Below, piece after piece: positions 1 through 11,535 of a stretch of 49,123 bases of DNA. Numbering within the stretch: the first letter of the stretch is position 1; every line of letters starts with the position of its first letter. The stretch is from Trichinella spiralis (Eukaryota > Nematoda > Enoplea > Trichinellida > Trichinellidae), in contig CM012954.1 of NCBI GenBank assembly GCA_000181795.3, positions 8,021,391-8,070,513 on the forward strand, written 5' to 3'. Under the pieces are notes generated by a model. It did not search any database, had not been told where the DNA came from, and was given only the letters and a program-made list of their open reading frames with translations. A program made the position numbers and the translations under genes.

Positions 1-2357
1 GGCGGTAATTGACTATTTCAAGAATGACCTTAATTCTGATAGTCAGTCAAAGTATCAGCTATCTGACAGAGAACACCATAACAAAAACATTGACTTAGTC
101 AAAACACGCCTCCGCATTTCTGGATTTGAGATTTGAAAATTCAAAAATGTCCTACATAAATGGAACTCACAGCAAATTGCTTTTCACCAAAATATAAGCA
201 GTCAAATTGCGCGAGCTGACAAACAAAATTAACTAGACGAAAAATACAATTTAACAAATGTCTTTGATGATGTACAATTAAAATAATAATGTACAGCGGT
301 AATATAATTTAATAATTCTCTGAATGAAGATCGGTAGTTTGCTGTCATGCATTAATGATATTCTACTTGTTCTGTTCGGAATAAAATTCAACGCTATACT
401 TAAGTGAAAATTGAAAAATTGAACACATTCTACCGTTAGTTCTAGACGGCTACGCAAAATAATAAATTGAAATATTAATTTTTTTCAAATCCTTCAAGGT
501 TTTATTATATTTGTTTCAAAATTCTGCATGAAAAGATTATATCAATTGTCGTGCATATTTGCATATTCAAATTAAAACCTAAATGAATACTTGGATATAC
601 ACCATGGTCCATGCAGAAGATGAGAAAAGTAAGTTTTAAAATTAAATTTTTACCTGCATACAGTTTTTTTCACGTGCCCTTTAATTACGCACCGTCATTG
701 TTAATCGCTGAAATGAAATATATTATTTTAACCATCGATAAAACGTTTGCTTTTCTCTGATTGGTCCGTTACTTTGTAATGTTTTTATTGGTGATGTGGC
801 AATTAATTTACTGCATAAAATTCACTAATTTACCGTAATCTAAATCTCTTATTAGACATTCACGTTAGCAAGGAAAACAGAACGCGCTCTGTTACTGATA
901 ACCCTGGCGTTTGAAGCTAAACTGATTTGCATAATTGAAAAACAACCCCCACTCAGTGTTATGCAACCTAACCCATCTAGATTAAAATTGCAAGCTAAAT
1001 TTACAGTATATTTTCAACATATTTACAATCGTGTCTCAATGTTAATAATATTACAAAATATTTAAAAATGAATATGCGTACTATGTAATGTGAAAAGTAG
1101 AAATATTTTTTTAATTTAAAATTTTTTTCACCAAGTACCAAATATCAACGAGTGAGTGCTGGTGGATGCATTGAAAGATGCCGCCGAAGCGAATGCTTCC
1201 CGTGCCCAGTTTGTTTCACCTCTGCTTCCCAATCTGATGAATTGGTTGTAAATTGCATGATAATTTGGATTTATATCACAGTTCCAGTGAAAGTCAACCA
1301 AATGACTGACAACGTACATGACTCGACAATTATATGTTGATAGTCTATTGTAATTTAACCATTGTGTAAAATTTACAAGTTCTTCATTTTTTAAGTTCTC
1401 GCGCCTTGAACAATGCTCCTATTTTTATATGAAAGAAAATCAAATATGAATATTTATTAAGTTCAAAATGCGAACTTATTTCTACATTTACTGTGAAATT
1501 TGCTTGAAGCTCAATTCCATTGCACATACCGTACATATTACGTGCTTATATTTTATCATTTTATACCCATCCATTTTTATTAAAGAAAAGTAACTTAAGT
1601 TATAGAAGTGATATTGACTCTGGTGACGTAAAAGCTAATGAAATGCGCCCCATTGTTGTCCTTCTTCGCATAATAGATCCATTTCTTTTTTTTTCCTTTG
1701 AATTTCTTTTCAAGTAGTACATCTTAAGCTGAAACAGTTAAATTCATTAACAAAACTTCTATCAGAAAAATATTGAACAACGAACACAGTAAAAGCTGCT
1801 GAAAGCAGCAGAAGCGACTCGTACGACAGTGAATGCATATGCATTCATCTATGCTTTTATACTTTTCCTTCAGCAGAAAATCACTCTTTCTGAAAATGAT
1901 TATGATAAAAGCCACGTACTCTTCATCAGTGAACAGTATGCAAATTTTTACATAGTCTTTTATTCACCATTTTCTCTATTCCTCATTTATAGATTTTATT
2001 CTACAGTACCAAATGATGTTTAAGGTTAGATGTGTGACATTTGTTGGACCTGGTTTTGCTACATTAGTGTAGCAAAAATGTATTTGTTATATGTCTGATC
2101 TTGTATTGTTTTGTTTATTCCTTTAATTTTTTGATTTAAGAAATTTTATAATTTAGTGGTACTTGCGAATCAACTTTGTCACAGCAAGGTTACGCTTGCA
2201 AGAACAGCTGCGCTTCCGGCTGAATACTGAAATATGCTTTCAGCTAACGTCACTGAAATAAGTAAACAAATAGTGGCTTTAGTTAAGTTTGGTTCACAGT
2301 GTGCTTTGCTTTCGTCTGTTTTTCCAAAGTGATTTTTTTAATTAATCAAGCTCTGCA
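1..2357. other. AT-rich intergenic sequence, no confident gene
   Basis: Very AT-rich, with stops in all frames over most of its length. The one contrast is a G+C-rich stretch at about 1160-1248 that stays open in several frames and could be an orphan exon (see findings). The last 100 bases lead into the PINCH start and include a possible splice or trans-splice acceptor, an AG at 2349-2350 that ends 7 bases before the ATG. I see no recognisable RNA gene or repeat element here. Confidence 0.6.
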
Positions 2358-4995
2358 ATGAAAGACAAGGATGATTTGAACATGGAGTAAGTGCCAGAAT
2401 AGTAATTTAGTTGTAACACATTCGCCATATTTATATTGTTTGAAATATTATTTTAAAGCATTATGTGATTGTTTCAGTTGTTGGTTTTTGGTCAGTGTCA
2501 TTGAGTGATTAAAATGTTTCTATGATTTCTCGTTGCCTTAGTCGTCGTTGTCATTGATTTATTTCTGTTATACTATTAGCTCTCAGATGTCTCTTGCAAT
2601 ATGGCAGTTTTGCAGTGCTTGAGGTTTCAGATTGCTTTGTTAGCAATATTTCATCCTATTATGCTTCACAAACGTCAAAAAAATTCTGTCATTCATTTGA
2701 AATGCATGTACTTGGCGTTTTCGAAGTCGTGAAGTTGTTTGAATTTCTATCAAGTGCACTTTTCTTTTTATTATTTAGTGGTTTGTTTTGTCAGCATTAT
2801 TTAAGTTGACGTATTTGGAATTTTGTTTTAAATAAAAATGTTTGAAATCTTGAAATTGTTATTCAGGTTGAATTTTCAAATTTGTCTTTCTTGATATAAA
2901 TTTTTGAATAATTGGTAATGAATGCAATTTTTATCTGAACAGCTGTTTTCTTTGTTGAACATTGTCCAGTTTTTCAGTGTATTTTTTGCATATAATTTCA
3001 TTTGATGTGTAAATTTCAGTTCTTCAGTAGTTGGTTTTATTTTAATTCCAATTATATTATTTAAAGAAATAAAAATTGGTTTATAATTAAAATATTTATT
3101 TTATAATTGTTTTGTTGATTCAGTGACGTTGTAATTTTGCCTGATGCTAAATTTCTGAATGATGACAAATTTTGAAAAAGCAGTTGCATGAATTTAGGGA
3201 CTAGTTTTTTCTGTTTGTTAACGGTTTGTCTGGATTTTGCTTGCTTTCATTTTATAATAATAATAATAATAATAATAGTAATAATGCTGCCGATGTTGCA
3301 GTTGAACAAACCACGTTAGCAGGCAGATGTTTGACATTACTATAGCATGAATTAGTTCATGAGTGTTTTTAATTGATAGACGGCATGTGAAGTGTGTTCA
3401 TTTGGCAGATGCATTCTGTTTGAAATTTCAAAATTTTCCTTTCTCTAATTTCAGTTGTACACCCATGCTTTCGAATATTCTCTGCTTTGGTTGTGGTGAA
3501 GGTTTCGCATTGAATGAACAAATTGTCAACTGCGAAAAAGAAGTCTGGCATCAACGATGCTTTGTGTAATTTTATTTTATTTTATTTTTAATTTTAAGCA
3601 GTCATTGTTATATAAAACAATTGTGCATTGTAGCTGTGCGCAGTGCTTTCGACCATTTCCAGATGGAATATTTTTCGAATTCGAGAGTCGAAAATATTGT
3701 GAACATGATTTTCATGTACTTTACGCGCCATATTGTGCCAAGTGTGGTGAGTTTAATTATGTTTTATATGTGATTATTGAAAATATACATTTTAAAATTA
3801 ATTTAAGGAAATTTCATCGATGGTCGAGTAATAAAAGCAATGAATTGCAACTGGCATCCGCAGTGCTTTCGATGTCACACGTGCAATTTGGAGTTGGCTG
3901 ACATTGGTTTCTTGAGGAATGCTGGCAGAGCGCTTTGCCGTGAATGCAATTTGAAAGAAAAAGAATCAGGCACTGGAAAATATGTATGTCATAAATGCCG
4001 CGGAGTTATAGACGAAGGTCATATAAAGTTTCGTGGAGAAGTTTATCATCCATACCATTTTACATGCAATCGTTGTGGGTGAGTTGTCAGTGAAATTTAT
4101 GAAATCTTTCTTCGTAGGTTAATTTCAAATTTTCATAAAAATGTTTTCCACTTCATTGTATTTTTAAATATGATTTTGTTTCCTTTTTAGCCTGTTTTTT
4201 TGATTATTGTAAAATTTTGCATGAAGATCAATTATTTATTTGAATGTCATTTTATAATATATAGAAAAAATATGTTGTTATCATTGTTTTATTATGGTAA
4301 GAATTTATTTTTAGCAACGAATTGACATCAGATGCAAGGGAAGTGAAAGGAAATTTGTATTGTTTGCGATGTCACGACATAATGGGAATCCCAATATGTG
4401 GTGCTTGTCGACGACCGATTGAAGATCGAGTTATTACAGCATTAGGAAAGCACTGGCATGTTGAAGTAGTTTCATTTTGTATTTACTAACCGATAACATT
4501 GTAAATATTATTATTGAAAAAATTATTTTAGCATTTTGTATGCGCCAAATGTGAAAAGCCATTCCTCGGTTCTAGGCATTATGAAAAACGCGGTTTAGCC
4601 TATTGTGAAACTCATTTTCACAAAGTATTTAACTGTTTATATTTGTTTCACTGAGTTCTTTTTTATTTTCTCAATTTCTTTTTTTTTATTTAGTTATTTG
4701 GAAATGTCTGCTTCAAATGTGGCCATGTGATTACAGCTGATGCTTTTCAAGCTTTGCGTAAAGCGTGGTGTGTGAAATGCTTTGCTTGCAGTTTATGCGA
4801 CAAAAAGCTGGATGAGAAGTAAGCAGTATATAATGATTTGTGATATATAAGTAATATATTCATTTTTTAAGGACAAAGTTTTACGAACTTGACATGAAGC
4901 CTGTATGTAAAAGATGTTATGATCGTCTTCCGGATGATATGAAAAAACGATTGCGGTTTCACCAGAAAAATCAAAATCAGAAAGAAATTCAATAG
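2358..4995 (+). CDS. unc-97: PINCH adaptor, five LIM domains (LIMS1/UNC-97 orthologue)
   Basis: Eight exons: 2358-2386, 3455-3565, 3634-3746, 3808-4078, 4315-4465, 4532-4624, 4694-4818 and 4872-4995. Phases all agree and give 338 residues, close to human LIMS1 in length. Five LIM zinc-binding domains begin near C20, C80, C144, C203 and C262, and the spacing and linkers follow PINCH (FVCAQCF in LIM1, ICGACRRPI in LIM4, CVKCFACS in LIM5). The basic tail after LIM5 (MKKRLRFH) is also PINCH-like. By family knowledge, PINCH binds integrin-linked kinase through LIM1 and works with parvin at integrin adhesions; in C. elegans UNC-97 sits at muscle dense bodies and M-lines. The first exon is only 29 bases. 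Its ATG was chosen because it restores frame and lies 7 bases after a candidate AG acceptor. Intron 1 is unusually long (about 1.07 kb) and contains an AAT microsatellite. Confidence 0.95.
3253..3286 (+). repeat. (AAT)n microsatellite in PINCH intron 1
   Basis: About ten AAT units with one AGT interruption, in the long first intron of the PINCH gene. Confidence 0.9.
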
Positions 4996-5700
4996 AAAGA
5001 AGCAATGCTTGCTTTTATGACAATTTTCTATTTAAATTTTGTAGTCGACATTTTTGCAGTTTTCTTTTTGAAGAAGCTACTTGCTCAATTTCTTTGGTGA
5101 TAGAATTTGCAAATCTTTATTTTAAAATTTAGTTTATGAAACTGAAACTTTTTGTATATTGATAGTTTGTTCCATTTTTTGATGTTTAGCTGTAATTTGA
5201 AATTTTTTTATTCAGCAATAAAAGAAATTGATATTCGCAGTGAATTTTCTGAATGTTCTATGCAAATGAGCAAATTTATACGTTTACATTTAGCTCTCAA
5301 TCTATGTGAATATCAGTTTGATGTTTATATGTGTTGTCATCAGCTAATGTACATGCGTAAATGTCAACTTCATTTGTAAAAGATATTGCTTTTTTGAATT
5401 AATTTGAAGCTATGATATGATAAAAACAATCTGCACTTGTTAAGCATTAAATAATTTTTTAACATTATAGTTTTTGTATCTGCTGTATATATATGTATGC
5501 ATTTTGAGTATATCAAGCATTGCGTCTAACGACTACAGTCATTAGAAATTACTCTTGATTTTCCTTAAATACTGTATTTTTGACTTCCACGAAGAATTAT
5601 AAGCAGATTGAAAATTTATAATTATTATTTTATTTCAAACTGATTTGTATCATTAATTAATTTACATTACATTTAATTTACGCAAATTTAGCTTCTCAAA
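4996..5700. other. PINCH 3' UTR and eL33 leader
   Basis: No gene seen. An AATAAA at 5217-5222 could end the PINCH transcript. The last bases before the eL33 ATG hold an AG acceptor (5690-5691) after AAATTT, suitable for a trans-spliced leader 9 bases upstream of the start codon. Confidence 0.5.
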
Positions 5701-6647
5701 ATGAGCAGTGAAGAAACTTTGGAAAAAATGGATGTTGAAAAACCGGTTGAAGCACCGAAAAAAATGAAATCAAAAATAAGGAAGAAAAAGAAGAAGCAGC
5801 GGTATGAATTCTATTAGGAAAGAACATTTAAAGTTGCTTCGATAATGTACAAAACTTTATTTTTCACTTCTTTGTCCATGTCATTAGTTATTGTTTATTT
5901 TGCTCGTACGTATTTATAATCTCTCATCCTCTTATTTCATGATATAACTAATGTGCGATTCATAAATTTATCCAGTGTATTAAACATACTGAGCATTGAA
6001 ATAATGCTGTGAATACTATTTTGTATATAAAAATAGAAGTAATCCTTATGATTTGTTTCCGTCGAAATTGTCGAATCATTTTAATTTGCGCTTGTTCTGG
6101 TTTGAAAATTACTTGCTTTCTGATTTTTATTCTCTTTCAAATGTCCCGTTAAGTACTGCATAAAATATTGTTGTGAAATTTACAATTTCAAAAATTCAGG
6201 CTTTACGTCAGAGCAATATTTACTGGATACCGTCGATCCCAGCGCAACCAACGAGAGCATACTGCTCTTTTGAAACTTGAAAATGTGTACAACAATAAAG
6301 ACGCGAGATTCTACGTTGGAAAGAAGTGTGCATACGTATATAAAGGAAAAAAGTAAGTTATTCTGTATAAGTTAAAATTTTCTTCTTCTTGATGAAACTG
6401 TTGAAATTTATTTTAAATGTTTATTTCGCCAAGTATTTGTAAGCTTGCGTGTGTTTTATTTATATTAAAATTGTTATTCAGCAAGAGGAAAATCCCTGGT
6501 AGGAAGAAATGGACTAAAGCTCGTGCTATTTGGGGAAAGGTAACCAGACCACACGGTTCTTCCGGCATGGTGCGGGCGAAGTTTAAGAGAAATCTTCCGC
6601 CGCAGGCTATGGGGAATCGTATTCGAGTGGTAATTTATCATGAATAG
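5701..6647 (+). CDS. RPL35A: 60S ribosomal protein eL33 (RPL35A)
   Basis: Three exons, 5701-5801, 6200-6352 and 6482-6647, giving 139 residues. The core from [10 protein letters not shown] through [45 protein letters not shown] to the C-terminal RIRVVIYHE is unmistakably eL33. It is a component of the large cytoplasmic ribosomal subunit. The protein is about 30 residues longer than human RPL35A because exon 1 codes an acidic then lysine-rich N-terminal extension (ending [10 protein letters not shown]). The start is the first ATG after a candidate AG acceptor (5690-5691). The extension is inferred from an open frame that joins cleanly to exon 2; a shorter start is not available in exon 2. A polyadenylation hexamer follows at 6751-6756. 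Confidence 0.96.
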
Positions 6648-6750
6648 ATAAATGAAGGTTCAGCTTTTCTAATGTGGCTGATTTAGATGCTTTATCCGTC
6701 GAATATTTGAAAGTTGGAGAATGCTTATGAAATCTTATTGATTGGTACTG

Positions 6751-6756
6751 AATAAA
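6751..6756 (+). promoter_or_regulatory. AATAAA polyadenylation signal of eL33
   Basis: Canonical hexamer 104 bases after the eL33 stop codon. Confidence 0.7.
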
Positions 6757-7414
6757 ATTTAAAGAAAAGCTTGCTTGTATTGTCAGGTTGTGCTTTATTT
6801 ATTAATTTTTTTCCAAGTTGCAATTAGATGGGGAATGAATGCTGTGCCATAGATTGAATTGATGGTGAGTGATATTTGTTTGAATTTATTTAACGGTTGA
6901 TTTGTGAAGAACAAACGTAATGAAAGTTCGTCATGTCTGTGATTATCATTAAGCACGAAAGTACAATACATGTAGCGTGGGTAAAAAGGCACCGACGCCT
7001 GTTGCGCTGGTGCGGTGCTGCGGCAAGCTTGATGTCGGCTTGTTTGAAGCTTAATTTGTTGATCAATACAGTAAATACTCGACTGATTCGGGTCACTTGT
7101 TGCTTTTTAATACTGGACGCCGCCGAGTAGGTGGGCGTGGGTTTGGCTACTGTACTGGTGTTGTTGGTTGTATGAGCGTCGGATCGATTCACATTTACAA
7201 TAGAATATATCCAACGAAAAAGCGACTGACCACCATTCGCTGGCGGTCTCTTTTTAGCCGGTCACGTGACCCGGCGATACCAGCGACACCGCAGTCTTTC
7301 TTTGGTTACTGTCAACATGTCTGGTAGTGGTGGATCATCTTGATGTTGTTGTTCATCAAGCGTAGCCAACCTACGTTCGATTGTTGAAAGAAAGGAAGAA
7401 TCATACACGCTGCG
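6757..7414. other. Intergenic/promoter region upstream of HEY
   Basis: From about 6980 to 7410 the base composition is clearly more G+C-rich than the flanks, and open frames exist on both strands, but none has a recognisable product or clean splice structure. I read it as the HEY promoter and 5' UTR. It contains the palindromic E-box at 7260-7271. Confidence 0.5.
7260..7271. promoter_or_regulatory. Palindromic class B E-box (GGTCACGTGACC)
   Basis: A perfect 12-base palindrome centred on CACGTG, 144 bases before the HEY start codon. HES/HEY repressors bind CACGTG-type E-boxes, and feedback on their own promoters is known for the family, so this is a plausible autoregulatory site. Other bHLH-zip factors such as Myc/Max or USF also bind this core, so binding by HEY is inference. 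Confidence 0.45.
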
Positions 7415-9125
7415 ATGGGCGATCAGTTGGAATTAAGCGTCGCCTTCAACACTGGTGTCAGTGGTCAAGAAGATAACCGCCGCTCTCCTTGTAAATCTAA
7501 CCTTGACGACATTGGTAATATATCAAATGAAGAATATGCAAAGTAAATTATTTTTTTTGTTAATTTTTTATCATATACTTTTATGTGCTGAAATGAATGA
7601 TGTCAAGCTGAATTTGAATTTAGAACCCCATTCGATAATGACTTCGGCAATTCTACAGGTAATCGAAGAAGACGACGTGGGGTGAGTAATTCTTTTTTCT
7701 CTTTTTATATTAAAAAACACACTTTTTCACTGTTCAAATAATTATTTTTGTTTTCCAATAATTGTGGTACATTAAATTTCATTCTTTTCGAAATACAATG
7801 CTAATAAGATGCAGAGAACTGATCTTCAGTGGTAAATCATATTGATCGCGATGTTAGAAGAGGTCAAATGATCGGTGGCCATTGTTGTTGTAGATTGTCA
7901 AGAATGGAGCACTAGCTTAATCTTTTTTGCCGATGATGTAAATCGCAGATGTACACCAAAATGCTGTTGCATAATCATGTTGATTATTAATCAGAATTTG
8001 CCATGGGCTGTTAATCAGTGCCCTAGTATATTGTTAGATTATGCAGTCAGAAATGCACTTACTGCTTATGGTTTATATTCAATAAGTTTCATATTTTTCA
8101 ATTAACATCGGTTTTATCTTATACAGTACAAAAATACATGAGCCTTGCTTATTATTATTAAATTTTTGATACTTTGATGTTTCACAGCATAGTTGGTGAT
8201 AGTAACTCTCGTAAACTGTGGTTCGGTGTAAATGTAAAGTTTTTGTCAGAATATTTATGTGATGTTTTAAAATTTTCATTTCATCTTTTTTAATGAAATA
8301 ATATGATGGTAGTTATGTAGTTGTAATCTGTCATTTGCTTTTCCTCATAGACGCGGTAATGTTAACAAAATGATTGTTTTGTTTGTTTTTTATGCATATC
8401 TTTTTAGATAATCCAATTTTTGATATTTAGATTATAGAAAAACGTCGACGGGATAAAATAAATAATTGTTTGGCTGAATTGCGACTTTTAGTGCCGGCTG
8501 CCATTGAAAAACAAGGAACGCAAAAGTTAGAAAAGGCAGAAATACTTCAGCTAACAGTTGAATATCTTCGATTACTTCATTCTACGGGTTATTGTTTGTT
8601 TGTTTCTGCATAAGCTTTTCATGTAAATTTATTTATTTAGGCGTTGATAGTGCTGTTATGGAAAAACATAGATTCGCTGCCGATTATCACATGATGGGTT
8701 TCCGAGAATGCGCGAATGAGGTTGCTCGTTATTTGACATCTGTTGAAACGTTGGATATTCAAGACCCATTAAGAATTCGTTTGATCAATCATTTACAGTG
8801 TTATGGAGCTCAGTTGGCAAGCACGAAGAACAGTGAATTTCATAATCATAACAACGGCAGTAATGTTTACAGCAGTAATAATAATAATAATCAGACATCA
8901 ACTGCATTTCAATGGAGTGCACCACCAATGGCGAATGCTCCTTATGCATCAAATGGTTTCAGTTCAACTGATGTAAATTCACTGAGTAAAGCATATAATA
9001 GTTTCACTGTTTTGCCCTCGAGCAACGCTTATCAGTCAATTGGCATTATACCTTCAACTGCCTTTCGGTCAGCAGCTACTGCTTACTCAGGAAAGAGTTG
9101 GTCTGCTGAAATTGGTGGCTATTAA
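7415..9125 (+). CDS. HEY: HEY-class bHLH-Orange transcriptional repressor
   Basis: Four exons, 7415-7542, 7624-7681, 8431-8587 and 8641-9125, give 275 residues with consistent phases. The basic helix-loop-helix spans about residues 56-112: a run RRRRRG, then [18 protein letters not shown], the loop, and [19 protein letters not shown]. The basic region has glycine (RRG-IIEKRRR), as in HEY, not the proline of HES/Hairy. The Orange domain follows ([16 protein letters not shown]). The protein ends SWSAEIGGY, a degenerate form of the HEY tail YRPW-GTEIGAF, and lacks a WRPW motif. A low-complexity Asn/Ser stretch is coded by AAT repeats near 8877-8891. HEY proteins are Notch-target nuclear repressors. 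The start is the first ATG in the open first exon. Confidence 0.93.
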
Positions 9126-9669
9126 TTTTTCCAAATTCGAATCTTATCGATTTTAATTCTTTTTTCTGTTGTTGATATTAAGATTAAAATTAATATTTTA
9201 TAGCTTTACACCTTCGTTTTGTTTTGTTTTGATAATGTAAATTTCACTGAACGTTGATATTTCACATCTTTTAACCAGTTTTGTATAATTCATGGTAGAA
9301 TTTAAACGGACGCTTTACGCACAGAAAATCTGTCGAAAGCTTACAATTTCACAAACATCATTTTATTTTAATGTATGCAACTTTAAATCACAAATAACTG
9401 GATCATAACGAAAGAAACATTTTCGTTTATATAAAAAAAAATCTGCTTCATTGTCAATATTCATACTGTAGTTTCAATAATTCTCAAAAAATACTTTATT
9501 ATATAGAAACAATTGTTGAAAGCTACGTGAAGTGTTGATAAACATTTATATCATAGTAAAACGACAAAAAACAAATAGGTACGTATTAAAATTGCATAAA
9601 TACCAAGTGTTGCAGTGATAGGCTTTCGTTGCTAGGACTGAATTTACCATTCATTCATTCATTATATAA
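9126..9669. other. Convergent 3' UTR region between HEY and HP1
   Basis: AT-rich sequence between two genes that end toward each other. No gene or structured RNA recognised. Confidence 0.6.
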
Positions 9670-10296
9670 TTATTCTTCATCAGATTCCATGACAAATTTA
9701 GTAATAAGGTTTGGACAAGTTTCTTTGACGTCTTGCTCTGGGAATATCCCCGTTTTTGAAGATCTCAAAAATTTCACAAGGTACATTACTTCACCAGTGA
9801 GATCAATTGAATCTGCAGAAACAAAAAGTTGAAATGTTGCATGTCAAAAAGCAAATTATTTCATATGATATTATCGTACCGATAATTTTATCAGGCACAT
9901 AACCGCGATCGATCAAAGTTTGCAGAGTTTCCTGACCCTTGCGAGGTTTCGCCAGTTTTGAACTCGATTGAGCACTGACTGCACGATCTAGAGTCGTTCT
10001 TTTCGATTCGAATTCTGCAATCAAGCTTATACATTTCAGCGATTCCGCCGGTACCCAGTCTTTATCACACAAAGGAAAATCCACGTATTTCACAAGATAA
10101 TTAACCTTTTTATTGATCACTTTTCTATCAACAACTTCTTCAATCTCGGTATCACTCGGTACAGACGGCCTTCTTGCTGTAAAAGAAAGAAACGTTCTAA
10201 AAGAAATTGGTATTTTCAACTTAAAACAACTTCACCATTACCATATCCACGTTCTTGATGCTTACCTTCTGATTCGCTTTTTTTAGGTCGCGGCAT
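9670..10296 (-). CDS. Small HP1-type chromobox protein (chromodomain + chromoshadow domain)
   Basis: Three exons on the minus strand, 10296-10266, 10176-9880 and 9812-9670, code 156 residues starting MPRPKKSESE. The chromodomain is about residues 20-70 (EIEEVVDRKV...YLVKYVDFP...DWVPAESLKC). After a basic hinge, a chromoshadow domain runs from about 103 to the C-terminus (KIIDSIDLTGEVMYLVKF). HP1 binds H3K9-methylated chromatin through an aromatic cage and dimerises through the chromoshadow domain. Here the three cage positions of Drosophila HP1 (Y24, W45, Y48) align with T20, Y41 and F44, and the C-terminal tail that carries the PxVxL-binding tryptophan in mammalian HP1 is missing. It is an HP1/CBX family member with possibly altered ligand binding. 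Its promoter is shared, head-to-head, with membrin. Confidence 0.9.
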
Positions 10297-10548
10297 CTTT
10301 ACACAATGCCTGATGCACAGTATAAAATATATTAAAGTACAATTTTTTCTTTGCAACATCAATTAATCAAAACATAATATTTTATGATTCAATAAATACA
10401 GTTGTTTTATTAAAGAAATAAATTCAAATAATATTTTATGCTTTTCTTATTCTTATTTTACTGAAGATGCTTATGCTTCCTTGTGTGTCATGCTTACTGT
10501 ATTATTGGTTATCCAAAATTTTTGGTTTGTTTTGGGATATGAATAAAT
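10297..10548. promoter_or_regulatory. Shared head-to-head promoter region (HP1 / membrin)
   Basis: Only 252 bases separate the divergent start codons of the HP1 gene (minus) and membrin (plus), so both must be driven from this AT-rich segment. No specific factor site was recognised. Confidence 0.55.
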
Positions 10549-11373
10549 ATGGATCTGTTGTATTTGGAAACGACAGACATAATGCAAAAAATACATCAAG
10601 GTTTAGCCCATCTGGAGTCGTCTCGCGAATCAAAAACTGTATCTGAATTGGAAATGTTTTTAAGGCAACAACTGGAATTGGTAAGCGAACGAAGAAAGAG
10701 TTAGTTTTGATTTATTATTGAAAAATGTGTGTCTCACACTTTGATTTCTATTGAAGGCTGATAAAAATTGCAAAAGACTTGGTTTAATTGCTTCAAAGCA
10801 GCCGGTGAATCGAAGAAGACACGCTCAACAGCTCGTAGATCAGTTGCATTATGATTTAAATCAGGCGAATGTTTGTTTCACAATCGGAAACATTTAAATT
10901 GTTTAAATTCTTCACTTATAGATGGCATTTGAAAAAATTATTTTACGATTTCAAGAGTTTAAGCGTTGTGAATTGGAGAGAGAGGAACTGCTGAGTCGTC
11001 GGTATAAGGCAAACGAAACGACTTCAATTTATATGGACGATGCTGCACTGGTCTACAATGAGAAATTGCATTCGACAAATCGTTATGTTGACGACATGAT
11101 TTTGAGTGGGCAGTCTATTTTAGGTGATTGAGTGAATTTCAATGAGCAATGATTAATTAATTAATTATTTATTTAGAAAATTTACAATTTCAAGCTTTTT
11201 CGATGAAAAACATTCGAAAACGATTGATCGATTACGGTAATACTCTTGGTTTGTCAAATACAATAATGGGGTTGATCGAGAGACGCACAGACACCGACAT
11301 GAAGATTTTGTTTGTTGGAATGTTTTTGACGTTAATTTTTATGTATCTTTTTTATCGGTTATGGCTCGGCTGA
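10549..11373 (+). CDS. GOSR2: Membrin, Golgi Qb-SNARE (GOSR2 orthologue)
   Basis: Four exons, 10549-10680, 10757-10870, 10922-11123 and 11177-11373, give 214 residues, the length of human GOSR2 (212). Recognisable blocks are NRRRHAQQLVDQLHYDL, ELEREELLSRRY, YVDDMILSGQSIL, the SNARE helix ending RLIDYGNTLGLSNTIMGLIERR, and a C-terminal membrane anchor (ILFVGMFLTLIFMYLFYRLW). Membrin acts in ER-to-Golgi and intra-Golgi fusion as the Qb SNARE with syntaxin-5, Bet1 and Sec22 or Ykt6. It is the first of three closely spaced plus-strand genes. Confidence 0.95.
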
Positions 11374-11412
11374 TGATATTTGTTGATTTGCTTTCTTTTA
11401 TTGATTTTGAAA

Positions 11413-11418
11413 AATAAA
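11413..11418 (+). promoter_or_regulatory. AATAAA polyadenylation signal of membrin
   Basis: Canonical hexamer 40 bases past the membrin stop codon, upstream of the next gene's candidate trans-splice acceptor at 11523-11524. Confidence 0.65.
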
Positions 11419-11535
11419 TGACGTTATGTTATGGTGTATTAAATTTTGAAGTTTGGTTGAATACCGAAAATAAGTTTCTGTTCACGAACAAGAAATATGT
11501 AGGAAAGGAAATATTGTTTTTTAGCTTTTCCAAAA

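Noticed and set aside
6890-7192. Minus-strand open frame of 100 codons upstream of HEY
   Set aside because: No recognisable domain; it coincides with the G+C-rich HEY promoter, where open frames arise by composition on both strands.
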